Shown: piece after piece, positions 1-11,331 of the stretch | Layout of the letters: the number at the start of each line of letters is the position of its first letter | How positions within the stretch are numbered: position 1 is the stretch's first letter | Assembly (NCBI GenBank): GCA_949358305.1 | Contig: OX442324.1 | Coordinates: forward strand, 62,001-126,000 | DNA: 64,000 nt | Source: Strigamia acuminata | Lineage: Eukaryota; Arthropoda; Chilopoda; Geophilomorpha; Linotaeniidae | Reading direction: 5' to 3' | Made by a program: the position numbers and the translations under genes | Notes under the pieces: model-generated | Seen by the model: the letters and a program-made list of their open reading frames with translations, nothing else | What the model was told of the DNA's origin: nothing | Database searches by the model: none

Positions 1-1624
1 CAGCTAGACCCGGTAGCAACCTGCCGAAGAAGTTTATCATTCCCATAAACCGTTGGACACCTTTAACGTCCTCGGGTGGTGGGAAACGATTAATCGCATC
101 GATTTTTTCGGGGCCAATAGCTAAACCATTGACTCCAATGCGATAACCCAGAAAGGCAAGCTCCTTTCGACAGAACTTGCTCTTGCCCGGGTGAACGTGT
201 AACCCAGCTTTTGCCAGCCGGGTGAGCACTTGGTCGATGTGCTCAATGTGTTCTTTGAATGTTTTAGAGGCAATAACTATGTCATCTAGGTATGCCCACA
301 CAAACTGATGCAGGATATCACCCAATACGCTTTCGATTAGTCTCTGAAAGGTACTGGGAGCATTCACTAAACCAAACGGCATGACGTTGAACATCAACCG
401 TCCAATTGGCGAGTAAAATGCTGTCTTTAGTTTATCCTCTGGCCTCATTTCTACTTGCCAGTATCCCTTCGACAGATCCATCGTCGTAACCCAAGAAAAG
501 GGGCTAAGCTCTCTCAAAATGGATTCGATCGACGGCATCTGTATGGGATCTATCTCCGTCACCGCGTTTAATGGGCGGTAATCAATGCATAGACGCGGAT
601 CCGAGCCCGGGCGCATCACGAGCACAACTCGCGTCGCGTATTCTCCCTGGGCCTCGGAGACAATGCCACTGTCTAGCATTTCTTGGCACATTTTTTGCAC
701 TATTTCACGTTTTTGCGGGTTCATTCCCTTATACGCAACTCGTATAGGTTTATTATCCGTCAATTTAATTTCGTGAATAGCCCTATTCGTTCGGCCCGGT
801 TTTTTCGACAGGATCCCCTCATATTTAAGTAGGACCCTTCGTAGGGCTGCCGCTTCGTTTAATTCTAAAGCGGCGTCGGTGACAAGCGTTTCCACTACAT
901 TGTCCCGCTGCAATTCTGTTACGAATGCTTTAAAATCGTAGTCTTGAACGAATTTTTTTAGGCCTTTCTCCCACTGTGTCTTGTCGGCCGCTTCTTTGAT
1001 AAGAGCTGGTGGCACGACAATTGCGGGTCTTTCTCTATCATTTCTGATATAATTCCAAGATTTCGTTATTGGATTTGGTTGTATTTCCATTGACGCCATG
1101 AGGTCTAAGCCCAACAGAAAAATTCTGTCGCACGTGGGCAGGACCAGGAAAGGGTGCTGTTCTACCCCTCCGAGCCACTCCATGGTCAATAATATAACTC
1201 CTTTTGGACGCGCCATTCCGTTGGCGGTTTTTAGACGTACATTTTTATTAACGCCTTTTATCTTATCGGTGAGACCCAATGATGCTACTATGTCTTCGGA
1301 AACGAACGAGCGATCTGCTCCCGAGTCTAATAGTCCCATAATTTTTTCGCGTTCTATTGTCATGGGCAGCATACATAGGCGGCTGGTGTATTCGACCGCC
1401 ACGTTGCACATGAAAACACGAAATTCTTCTGTGTCTTCGTTGACTACTTGAGGTAATTCTTCAAGCAGTAGGTTCAGTTCTTCCGCCTCAGCCTCAGCGT
1501 TTGCGGTAATTACCTGCAAAGCGTTGTTGGCCCTGTCTTGAATTTGGGCGTTAGCTATGTCACTACCCATTTCTTTGACTGGTGGCGGCTTATCGAACCC
1601 TTTGTTAAACCCCTTCTTCTTCAT
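1..1624 (-). CDS. pol: A- protease and reverse transcriptase (partial, runs off left edge)
   Basis: This is the minus-strand protease and RT of A-, starting near the ATG at 1624 or entered by -1 frameshift from gag. It is collinear with 32776-34394 of A+. The protease has a DSGA active site and RT carries the YLDD box (around 274-290). Unlike A+, this copy keeps four extra bases near 1030-1033, which place protease and RT in one continuous frame. It is therefore the better guide to the ancestral layout: gag, then a single pro-pol ORF. RNase H, integrase and the accessory ORF would lie to the left of the window. I saw no stop in the part present. Confidence 0.85.
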   Translation of the reverse strand, partial: MKKKGFNKGFDKPPPVKEMGSDIANAQIQDRANNALQVITANAEAEAEELNLLLEELPQVVNEDTEEFRVFMCNVAVEYTSRLCMLPMTIEREKIMGLLDSGADRSFVSEDIVASLGLTDKIKGVNKNVRLKTANGMARPKGVILLTMEWLGGVEQHPFLVLPTCDRIFLLGLDLMASMEIQPNPITKSWNYIRNDRERPAIVVPPALIKEAADKTQWEKGLKKFVQDYDFKAFVTELQRDNVVETLVTDAALELNEAAALRRVLLKYEGILSKKPGRTNRAIHEIKLTDNKPIRVAYKGMNPQKREIVQKMCQEMLDSGIVSEAQGEYATRVVLVMRPGSDPRLCIDYRPLNAVTEIDPIQMPSIESILRELSPFSWVTTMDLSKGYWQVEMRPEDKLKTAFYSPIGRLMFNVMPFGLVNAPSTFQRLIESVLGDILHQFVWAYLDDIVIASKTFKEHIEHIDQVLTRLAKAGLHVHPGKSKFCRKELAFLGYRIGVNGLAIGPEKIDAINRFPPPEDVKGVQRFMGMINFFGRLLPGLA

Positions 1625-1647
1625 GAATGGCGCAGACGGTCGAGAAG

Positions 1648-3082
1648 TTATTTCTTCGCCGCCTGCGCTGACTCGTTTTTTGACTCGTTTTTTGCCATGG
1701 CGAGTTTAATCTCTGCCATCTGCTTCATTATCGCGTCAAACTTAGCGTCTTCTTTCGCTGTTCTTGGGCACTCATTGGAATAGTGACCCGGTTGGTTACA
1801 CTTGAAACAGCGAATATTTGATTTGTCTCTTGGGGCTTCAGTCGATTTTTTCTTTTCAGGGTCTACTTTCGATGGTGGCGTGTAATTTTTTCGAAAATAC
1901 TTCGGAATTCGGCCGGCATTTGGTTTTAACCTGGCGCGAAATTCTTCTACCGCTCTATCTCGATGGATGAGATGTACTAGCGGTCCTTCCTCATCGCAAC
2001 CCGTTGATAAGGTATCGCGATAGCTTCGTATTTCTTCGTCCGTCGAATAATCGTCTTTTTCTTCTTTTTCGTCTGATTTTCCGGCATCTTGTCCGGCTTC
2101 CTCCCCCTCCTTGACCTCCTCCAGTGTCGCTTGCATGGCTGACGCTGTCGGTGCCTTTTTAGGGGCGGCCAAAGGGTTGGAAGGCAGCGTGGATGTTAGT
2201 TTATTTTTTATTTGCAAACCAACGCTAGCTTCCGCCAGTTCCATTATACCGCTAAGATATTCAGTAGGGCGCATTATCTTATCTGTCGCCCCATATCTTT
2301 CCGCACTCAACTTGAGACGGTTTGCGGTCGCTGCTTTCTCCGCTTCTGGTAAAGCGGAATAGTATCTCTTCTCGATATCTATCGTGTTCTCGAACAGGAA
2401 GGCGCTCATCTCCTCGTAGCTTCCTCCTGTCGGTGCCCTTTCTTCAAGTAACACCCGTTGCGAGTACTCCGACAAACCGCCGAGAAAGAAAAGGTTGAAT
2501 CCCGTGGCATGAAATTCCATCGGGGCCTTTTCGAACAACAATCTGGCGCGAATGTCGTAATCCATTATGGTTTCACCAGGCATCTGGCGAAGACCTCGCA
2601 TCTTTCGGCTCACCTCCTCGGGTGTCTCGCCGTAGCGCAGGTCGAATCTCATTAAAAAGTCGTCCCAATTGACGCCTTTCAATCCTTGGTACCACTCACG
2701 TGCCGAGCCCGTCATCAGCTCGACAATACCGTGGGTGAGCATGTCTCCTACGGTGGCTTTAGTGGCAGTCTTAATTCGAATTACTTCGTCAAGGAAGCGA
2801 TCTCCCGCTTTCCATGACCCGTCGAAACGGTTCTGAATATAAAATTGCCACCTAATATTCCCGGTAACACTCATGGTGTCACGTCGGGAGACAGCGTATT
2901 TTTTCTTTACGCGGTCGCCAGTGCTACGATTACGATCGTTTCGTTTGCTCAGATCGATTCCCTCGGCTTTTAACGAGCCAAGCAGGGCTCTTCCAAGCTC
3001 TCCCATCGTATACTGCCGACCCGTCGAATCGGTAAACGCGCTTTGTCGGGGAAGGTCCTGAAACTCCTCCCGTCGGTGGTCG
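1648..3082 (-). pseudogene. gag: A- gag, C-terminal part (split by element B)
   Basis: This is the C-terminal 478 codons of the A- gag. It includes the capsid-like region and a CCHC zinc knuckle (CFKCNQPGHYSNEC) near the end. The N-terminal part lies at 11332-12977, on the other side of element B. The two parts, counting the CTAT duplication once, total 3,081 nt, exactly the length of the intact A+ gag (29672-32752), so B is the only break. The protein should form the particle and bind RNA through the knuckle. Confidence 0.9.
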
Positions 3083-3086
3083 CTAT

Positions 3087-3691
3087 TGTCACGCGTACGG
3101 ATCGTCCCGAATGACGAGCGATCCGTATCGCGCAATTAGAGTTATAATTCGGTAAATGTTGCGTAATTTCGGCCACAGATGGCGTTGACGATTGGAAACC
3201 GTCATCGCCATGTGATTGGACCGATTAATTCGTGAATGGGGGTTATGGCAGATTTGCTATAAAACCGCCCGCTTTCAGACAGAGCTCTCTTCTCTCTCCA
3301 GACTTCAACAGGTAACTATTAACTACACCCGCCCTTTACTAGAGAGTCTGATGTCGCCTCGATACTGAGAGCGGCTGACTGACTATAAATCAACAGTTTA
3401 CATCAAATTGAGTTATCACACAGTTGTTTCATAGAAAACAGTTTATAAAGGTTGTTCAGACTTAATAAGTGTAAAATAATGATTTGTCCAATTGATGATT
3501 CAGAATTGCATTCCAATTAATGTAACCAGATTTATTAAGGATCAAACAAACTTAGTTTGTCTGGTCAAATAAAATAGACTTGAATTTAAAAACAAAATAA
3601 ACAGTCTCATCCTTTCTCTTTCCAAGTTCACTCATTCCCCAAATAAAACAATGTTGCGTGAGTTTCAATTAGGCCCAGAAACCACGTAACA
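3087..3691 (+). repeat. B 5' LTR
   Basis: This is a 605-bp direct repeat of 10727-11331 with one mismatch. It contains a TATA box (TATAAAA, 3258-3264) and an AATAAA at 3642-3647 near the 3' end. It ends with ACA at 3691. A possible primer-binding site starting TGGTGGAGATG follows after two bases; I could not assign its tRNA. Confidence 0.95.
3258..3264 (+). promoter_or_regulatory. TATA box of B LTR promoter
   Basis: TATAAAA in a GC-richer context about 170 bp into the LTR, as expected for the U3/R boundary. The same motif is in the 3' LTR at 10898-10904. A start site about 25-30 bp downstream is inferred. Confidence 0.6.
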
Positions 3692-5071
3692 AATGGTGGA
3701 GATGCGAGTTTTTCCCCACACCGCATAAAAATTAGAATAAAATTCCGAAATTAGAGTGTAAAACATGAAAAATCAAAATTTATTAAGAGTTAAAATTCTT
3801 AAAATTGTAAAAATTAGAGTAAAATAGTTGAAAATTAGAATTAAAACTAGAAAATTGGCGAAATTTAGTTTGAAAATTGCTTTAAAATCATATAAAATTT
3901 TGAAAAAGCCCAACTTAATTTGAATATGAGTGAATCATTGCTGATAGAGATAGGAATGATAGAAGTGACTCATTCTTAATGAAGTAAATATAGCTAATTG
4001 AGTTGAAAATTGGCAAAGTTTAAAAATAAAATAAGATAAGGTTCTTGAATGTTTAATTGGATGAATTTGCATTAAGTGTTGACTGATGTGAAGTTTGATT
4101 GTGAATTGAATTTATTTGGTGTTGTTTATTATAATTAAATGAAGAATTCAGTTATACTGTTTTTGAATTTGCTAATGAATAATTTTGAGTTTCAGGATAT
4201 TTTTGTAAAGTGTTTACTGATGATAGTTTTTGATAATTTTGAATTATGACTGTGGAAATAAAATTGTTTGATAAATTTTTGTAAATTATGATCGTGAAAA
4301 TTTGATTGTTTTGAATTTCTGAATTATATAACACATGACCGTGAAAATTGAATAGTTTTGAATTGTTTTTGATATTTCAGTAAATTATATGATCATGAAA
4401 ATGAAGTGTTTTTGATATTTTTGTGGGAAATGACCGTGAAAGTGTTTCTTTGAATTATTTTGATAAATTTTTGAGATTTGATTGTGAAAATTGAATTGTT
4501 TAATTATTGAATTGTTCTAGTGTTTTGAAACATTTCTGTAAAATTGAAGTGTTTAATTATTGAATTATTTTTCAGAAAGTGAAAAGAGTTTTGTGTGCTA
4601 AAGAGTTATAGTGTTATTTATAACTGGAAAAGTGAATTAAAAGTGCTTCGAGTCAAAGGATTGTGTCTTCTCTACAATTAATAAATCATTGCGGACTCTA
4701 GACATTACGCGTTTTCAAAATACGTAACGGATTACCTGCTCTCAGGTAGTAACAAAGAAGAAGAGTTGGAAGAAGAGACAGCATTGAATGACAAGGTGAC
4801 TGAGCGAAAGAGGGGGCCAAAACCCAAAGAGGGACTTAAAACTCAAAAAAGGGAAGGTGAAACCCCGCAACAGCACCGAATACGAGTTGTTAGTGCTGAT
4901 CTTCAAGCTGAATTGTTCCCACACGAGGTGGAGCAATTAGGAGAATTATTGATACGAGAACAGGGAGATCAGGACGACGCAGATGAGAAGGACGTTTTCC
5001 AAGACGTTGAGGAGCAACCAAATTTAGAACTTTCATATTTGTGTATTAGTAAAGAACAATCACCAATTAAA
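3692..5071 (+). other. B leader, AT-rich, with degenerate repeats
   Basis: This is the non-coding leader between the LTR and the first gag ATG. From about 4240 to 4500 a short phrase resembling ATGAYCGTGAAAATT recurs about every 55-60 bp (for example near 4288, 4336, 4390 and 4429), separated by TTTTGAATT-type tracts. From 4685 the gag frame is already open but has no ATG until 5072. Confidence 0.6.
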
Positions 5072-6154
5072 ATGGCAAATGCTTCACCAGAACTTGTAGC
5101 AATACAGACGGTATTACAAAATTTAGTGGTCAATAGAAGAAATCCAGTTGACTTTGATCCGGCGACAGGAAATATTGACACATGGCTGATCGGATATGAA
5201 GATACAATAGCCGATGACACCGAGAGAATTAAACATCTATCAATTGTGCTGAAATCCTCCGCATCATCGTGGTATCTAGATCAACTTCCACAATATCCGA
5301 CTAGAACATGGAGTCAATGGAAAGATGCGTTGAAGGCAAAATTCAGACGACAAATAACAACAATTTTGTCGAAATTACAGGCAATGCAGCACAAAGATGG
5401 GACAGCTTTGGAACATATGCAGAAAATATTAAAAGAATGTTCTTTTGCAAGACCAGCATTTACTGAAGAACAAAAGATATTTCATGTGTTTCAAGGACTT
5501 AAAAAGGTGACTAGAGATAAATTAGTAGTCAATTTTCCAAAGACATTGGATCAATTAACATCTCAACTTGGACTATTGGAAGCTCATGCATTCAGTGAGG
5601 ACCCTGGAGAAGTTTTGCTAACCCTACTGCAAAAAGCTGTTGATACAACAGGCGAGGTGAAACCAAGTTTGTTAGTTGAACCGAGCGACGTCAATAAATC
5701 AAAAGACGAGTTGTTAGCAGAGGTCAAAGTGCTAAGACAACAGCAGCAGTTTGGGGAAGTGCAATATGCAGAGGTTACTCCCGTCTTCTACCAAAACCAA
5801 TGGTATACACCACATCCGAACCAGGCCCAGTTCTACAATAGAGGCAACTTTAGAGGACGATCTGGACAACAACGGGGATGGTGGAACCAAGGAAGAGGAT
5901 GGAATAACAACAAAGGTCAAAACAGAGGCAATTGGAATAATCAGTGGAATAATCCAGGTCAAGGATTCCAACAACAACAGCAACCACAACAGCAATGGAA
6001 CCCACCACAAGGACAAAGACCACAGGGGAATCCAAATAACCAAGGCCATCCACAAAATCCGAATTATAAAGGAAAAAATTTTATTGAAAATTACCGAGGC
6101 CGAGGAAATCGAGGAGCCCCACGTGGTGGACCAACTAATCCATCGGGAAACTAG
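5072..6154 (+). CDS. gag: B Gag
   Basis: This is the capsid/nucleocapsid precursor of about 360 residues from the first in-frame ATG. A capsid-like core occupies the first ~200 residues (WLIGYEDT, SSWYLDQL, WKDALKAKFRRQ). The C-terminus is rich in G, N, Q, R and W with RGG-like pieces (RGNFRGRSG, WWNQGRGW). It has no CCHC knuckle, so RNA binding probably depends on the RG/NQ tail. The frame stays open for 129 codons upstream (from 4685) with protein-like sequence but no ATG, so a longer non-AUG or spliced form is possible. The stop (6152-6154) directly follows a -1 slippery heptamer. Confidence 0.85.
   Translation: MANASPELVAIQTVLQNLVVNRRNPVDFDPATGNIDTWLIGYEDTIADDTERIKHLSIVLKSSASSWYLDQLPQYPTRTWSQWKDALKAKFRRQITTILSKLQAMQHKDGTALEHMQKILKECSFARPAFTEEQKIFHVFQGLKKVTRDKLVVNFPKTLDQLTSQLGLLEAHAFSEDPGEVLLTLLQKAVDTTGEVKPSLLVEPSDVNKSKDELLAEVKVLRQQQQFGEVQYAEVTPVFYQNQWYTPHPNQAQFYNRGNFRGRSGQQRGWWNQGRGWNNNKGQNRGNWNNQWNNPGQGFQQQQQPQQQWNPPQGQRPQGNPNNQGHPQNPNYKGKNFIENYRGRGNRGAPRGGPTNPSGN
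6145..6151 (+). promoter_or_regulatory. -1 ribosomal frameshift heptamer GGGAAAC at the B gag/pol junction
   Basis: In the gag frame this reads G GGA AAC followed at once by TAG, the canonical X XXY YYZ form. The pol frame is -1 to gag and is open from 6139, so slippage here leads into pol without a gap. A downstream pseudoknot was not modelled. Confidence 0.8.
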
Positions 6155-9100
6155 AATGGCCACAAAGACGAAATAACAAGAAGAAAAGAAGAAAGAGAAA
6201 ATTAGAAATCATCGAGTTACACGCTATGGACGAACTTTTACAGATTCCAGTAGTATTAAATGGTATGGAAATCACTGGTGTCTTGGATTCTGGAGGTTTT
6301 CGCAACATCATTAGTGAAGATTTGGTGAGAACTCTGCAGCTCAAATATCAGCCCTGTCCTGGTGTTCGATTGAGAGTTGTGGATGGCTCATTGATAATCC
6401 CAGAAGGAAAAACCAGGATAACCATTGAAGTTGGACAACAACAACACACCATCGACGTATTGATCGTTAATGGATTTGGACGCCATTTACTGCTGGGAGA
6501 TAATTTCTTAAGATCTGCAAAGTGTAAACTCGACTATGACCAACAGAAGATCTTTGTAGGCCCAAAAGATGAACAACAAGAAGTTTTCCCAATGTCAAAG
6601 AACCATACTGATGTAAATTACATAGCCCGAGTTTTAAAACCAATAACAATTCCAGCATTACATGAATGTGTAGTTCCAATTAAAATTGCAAAGAAAGTAG
6701 ATGATGAACTTTTTATAGAACCACTCAGTGGAGTAATTGACCGTTTTGGAGTAATTTGTTGCAAAACATTGACTAAATTCAGAAAAGGTGAAGGAGTTCT
6801 GCGAATTGCAAATCCAACTAGAAAGACAATCTATTTAGGAAAAAACTCAGCAATTGCAAAGGCCTTTTATGTAATTGAGTCTGGCGTGCTTGATGAAAAC
6901 AGAGTTAATCAATTTGACTTTAGCACAGCCATGGCGAATGACAACATGACGCCATCACAACAAGGGCTAATGTTGCAGTTGCTGGAGAAAAATTCAGATA
7001 GATTTGCGAAGACTGACAATGATTTAGGCAGAGCTCATACGATTAGGCATCGAATTGATACGGGAGATTCTCCTCCAATCCATTTACAACCTTATAGACG
7101 ATCAATTAAGGAGAAAGAAATTGAGGATGCTGAAACAAAGAAATTACTTGAGCAAGGAGTAATTAGAGAATCCGAGAGCCCGTGGAGTGCACCAGTATTG
7201 CTCATCAAGAAAAGAGACGGCAAATGGAGATTTTGTGTTGATTGGAGACGGTTAAACGCGGTAACAAAGAAAATGGTTTATCCCTTACCACGTATTGATG
7301 ACACCCTAGATCAATTAGCGGGTGCGAAGTATTTTTCAATGATGGATCTCATCCAGGGATATCACCAAGTCGAAATAGACGAACAAGATCGTGAAAAGAC
7401 AGCGTTTACCACGTCTAGCGGACATTATGAGTTTAATGTCCTTGGAATGGGATTATGTAACAGCCCGGCCGCCTTTCAAAAATTGATGAACAAAGTACTT
7501 GGTAACCTCCTGGGAAAAGTATGTATTGCATATCTTGACGATTTGATAGTGTTTTCAAAGACTTTCGACCAGCACCTCGTTGATTTGGAGGCAGTTTTCC
7601 AAAAGCTTAGAACAGCGAACCTCAAAGTCAAACTGAGTAAATGTACGTTTGCGACACACACCATACGATATCTCGGACATGTGGTTGATGCTGAAGGTAT
7701 TTCACCGGATCCCAGGAATCTGGATTCAGTAGCTAAGTTTCCAATTCCTGTGAACGTTAAACAACTACGTGGTTTTTTAGGATTATGCTCGTATTACCGG
7801 AAATTTATTAAAGGTTTTGCGGACATTTCCAAACCTCTGGTGAATTTAACCAAAAAGGATGAAAAGTTTGATTGGGGACCTCCCCATGAAAAAGCATTCC
7901 ACACGCTTCGAACAGCATTAATAACAGTGCCGGTGTTAGCGCATCCAGATTTTACTCAGCCCTTCATGATTTCATGCGATGCAAGTGCCTATGGATTAGG
8001 AGCTATTTTGAAGCAAAAAGTCAACAATCAAGAGCGTGTCATCGCTTATGCAAGTCGTATGATGAGTACAGCAGAAATGAATTACACTGCAACTGACAGG
8101 GAAATGTTAGCAATCATTTTTGCTATTGAAAAGTTTAGACCGTACTTATATGGACAGAAATTCCAAATTATTACCGACCATTCTGCCCTCCAATGGCTGA
8201 AAGGAGTCCGAAATCCAAATGGACGTCTAGCCAGGTGGGCGCTGCAACTAGCTGAGTATGATTTTGAAATATTTCATAAAAGCGGCAAGAAACATACAGA
8301 TGCCGATGCTTTAAGTAGGATCCAGGAAGAATTAAGTGAAGAAGAAATAGAAAAATTACCTTCGCTTTTCTTAGAAAATTTGGACCTCCCTGTTGAACAG
8401 AGGAAGGATCCCAAACTTCTGGACCTCATAACAGCGTTAGAAAACCAAGAGCAACTTCCAAGAAAAAGAAGACGACCACTAAAGCAGTTCGTTCTTCAAA
8501 ACAAAACGTTGTTCAGGAAGAAAAAACTTAACAGTTCCCTGAACATGGAAGATTTACTACTAGTAGTTCCAAAACAACTTCAAAAAGATGTATTGTATGA
8601 AATGCACGATGGATTACTAGGAGCTCATTTGGGATTGGCAAAAACGTGGGAACGGATAAGAACACGATTCTTTTGGACAAGAATCTACAAAGATGTTAGA
8701 AATTACGTCTTGTCCTGCCAACATTGCGCAAAAGCTAAAACAATGACAACGCCAGCTAAAGGATTAATGCAGCCATGGTCAACAGTCTCAAAACCTTTTG
8801 AGCGAATTGGAATAGACACACTTGGACCATTTCCATTGTCACGACTTGGAAATAAACATGTTTTTGTTGTAACTGATTACCTTTCTAGAAATGCAATAGC
8901 TAGACCAGCAGCAGCAGCTACAGCGTTAGAAGCAGCAAAAACATTGCTTTATGAAGTTATTCTGAAAGAAGGCAGTCCGAGAGAAATCCTGAGCGACCGT
9001 GGAACCGAGTACAGGAATAAAATGGTTGAGGAAGTCTCAAATATGTTTAAAAGTTTGCATAAAACTACGTCAGGATACCATCCAAGAACAAATGGATTAA

Positions 9101-9951
9101 CTGAGAGATTTAATGCGACATTCGCAAAAATGTTGCAAAGTTATGTTAATGAAGAACACACTGACTGGGACGAATTTCTTCCATTTCTCCTGTTTTCATA
9201 TAACACGGCCGTTCATGAAACAACAGGATATACACCACACTATTTACTTCGTGGATATGATGTGGATTTGACAGTAGATGTTAATTTGGACCTGCCACAG
9301 AAAGAATTTACCTTAAGGACAGCAAAATTCATTCGAGCAGCCAGGAAAATTGCAAATGAGAGACTTGAAAAACAATCTGTAAAAAGTAAGAAAAGATTTG
9401 ATGAGGATAGAGTCAACAAAGAGTTTGAACCAGGTGAATTGGTTTATCTGAAAACCATCAACAGAAAAGTTGGCTTATCAGAGAAGCTTTTACCGCAATT
9501 TTCCGGCCCGTATGAAATTGTGCGAAGAACTGCACCTAATGACTATGAAATTATCAATTCTACAAGAAAGAAAAGTGACATAGTGAATGTAGAAAGGTTA
9601 AAACCATATAAGGAGCGAATTGAAGAGGAAATAGATGAAGTTCTGAAGGATATGCCAGAAAAGAAAGTGAAATTTGCTGATAAAGTGAAGAAAATCAGTA
9701 AAAAAGGTGAAATTATGGTTGGAAATATTGAAAAACCAGTAAAAATAGTGAAAAATAAACCAAAAGAACGTTATATAGATGACACAGAACAGATCTCATT
9801 GAAATCACTATTTGAACCACAGCCTTTGATAGGAACAAGTGAAAACCAACTTAAAAACCTGCCACCAGAGGGCGTAGGTACACAGAATGACGATATCCGG
9901 TCGCGTAGACTCAGACCGCAGAAACGAAAAAACTATCGCCATTTCTACTGA
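6152..9951 (+). CDS. pol: B Pol: protease, reverse transcriptase, RNase H, integrase
   Basis: This is an uninterrupted pol frame; its first ATG is at 6226 (1,241 residues from there). Domains numbered from that ATG: aspartic protease with DSGG at 21-24; RT with WRFCVDWRRLN and YLDD near 436; RNase H from about 584 (SCDASAYGLG, then TDREMLAIIFA and ITDHSALQWL); integrase HHCC finger near 793 (HDGLLGAHLG, CQHCAKAK); catalytic core with D in GIDTLGP, D924 and E960, the classical 35-residue spacing; and a GPY/F module (FSGPYEIV). The C-terminus is lysine-rich. It is expected to be made as Gag-Pol by -1 frameshifting. The order protease-RT-RNase H-integrase identifies it as Ty3/gypsy; the clade was not resolved. 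Confidence 0.95.
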
Positions 9952-10726
9952 TTTTGCTACGGTGAACACGAACTTATAGTGTGACCCGGAAACAAGATCC
10001 TCTTTTGATTATATATTGATATTTTGTGTATTGAATTGTGTCTTAAAAGGTTTGTACAAATGAATTGAATACTTTCAAGTAGTTTTTGGAAATGAATTGT
10101 GAAGTTTTGAGTGTTTTGAGTGTTTTGAGATTTTTGGTAAATTTAATGTAAATATTTCACGGTATGATTTTGATTGAATGTTAATAAGAGTTAATTATTG
10201 TAAATAATTGGAATAAGTTGATGTTTTAACGGTATTGTTAATTTTAAAGAAAATTGGAGAAATTGGAAAAATATTTTTGAATTTGTTTTTTTCCCACTTT
10301 GGAAAATTGTTAAGAGTTGTAATTTATTATGAAAATGCTTGTTTGTAGTGTGAATGATTTTGAGTGTTGTGCAAAAATATGAACTTTGATTTTGATAATT
10401 TAATTTTGACAAAAATTTTCTTTTGACTTATGTTTTTTTTTTTGGTTAGATTTTTCCAAATATGTCAAAATAAACAGTGGAAAAGCAAGCATTGTAATAA
10501 TAATAACATTATGAGTTGATTGAGATATTAATATTGGGATAAAAGGGAGTGAATTTAAACTCCAATATGATTTAGTTTTGAATAATAATTGTGAAACAGC
10601 TGAGTGATGACTTTTGGTATGAAGAAAGTAACCGAACATTCCTTAAGAATGTCCGATTGGAGTGAGAGACTTGTCTGTAACCGAAATTAGTATTTTGGGG
10701 TCCAAAACACAGCAAAAAAAAGGAGT
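9952..10726 (+). other. B 3' UTR with polypurine tract
   Basis: This is an AT-rich untranslated stretch. It ends in a polypurine tract (AGCAAAAAAAAGGAGT, 10711-10726) abutting the TGTCAC start of the 3' LTR, where plus-strand DNA synthesis would be primed. I saw no ORF of interest. Confidence 0.75.
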
Positions 10727-11331
10727 TGTCACGCGTACGGATCGTCCCGAATGACGAGCGATCCGTATCGCGCAATTAGAGTTATAATTCGGTAAATGTT
10801 GCGTAATTTCGGCCACAGATGGCGTTGACGATTGGAAACCGTCATCGCCATGTGATTGGACCGATTAATTCGTGAATGGGGGTTATGGCAGATTTGCTAT
10901 AAAACCGCCCGCTTTCAGACAGAGCTCTCTTCTCTCTCCAGACTTCAACAGGTAACTATTAACTACACCCGCCCTTTACTAGAGAGTCTGATGTCGCCTC
11001 GATACTGAGAGCGGCTGACTGACTATAAATCAACAGTTTACATCAAATTGAGTTATCACACAGTTGTTTCATAGAAAACAGTTTATAAAGGTTGTTCAGA
11101 CTTAATAAGTGTAAAATAATGATTTGTCCAATTGATGATTCAGAATTGCATTCCAATTAATGTAACCAGATTTATTAAGGATCAAACAAACTTAGTTTGT
11201 CTGGTCAAATAAAATAGACTTGAATTTAAAAACAAAATAAACAGTCTCATCCTTTCTCTTTCCATGTTCACTCATTCCCCAAATAAAACAATGTTGCGTG
11301 AGTTTCAATTAGGCCCAGAAACCACGTAACA
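10727..11331 (+). repeat. B 3' LTR
   Basis: Direct repeat of 3087-3691, 605 bp, with a single substitution. It is followed by the target duplication CTAT at 11332-11335. Confidence 0.95.

Larger units (their letters stand above)
3087..11331 (+). mobile_element. Element B: complete Ty3/gypsy-type retrotransposon inserted in A- gag
   Basis: This is an 8.2-kb element with 605-bp LTRs, leader, gag, pol and 3' UTR. The 4-bp target duplication CTAT lies at 3083-3086 and 11332-11335. The LTRs begin TGTCACGCG and end CACGTAACA. The two LTRs differ at one base (A at 3625, T at 11265), so the insertion is recent. Gag and pol are both open and a canonical -1 frameshift heptamer joins them. No disabling mutation is visible, so this is the most plausible autonomous element in the window. 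Confidence 0.95.
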
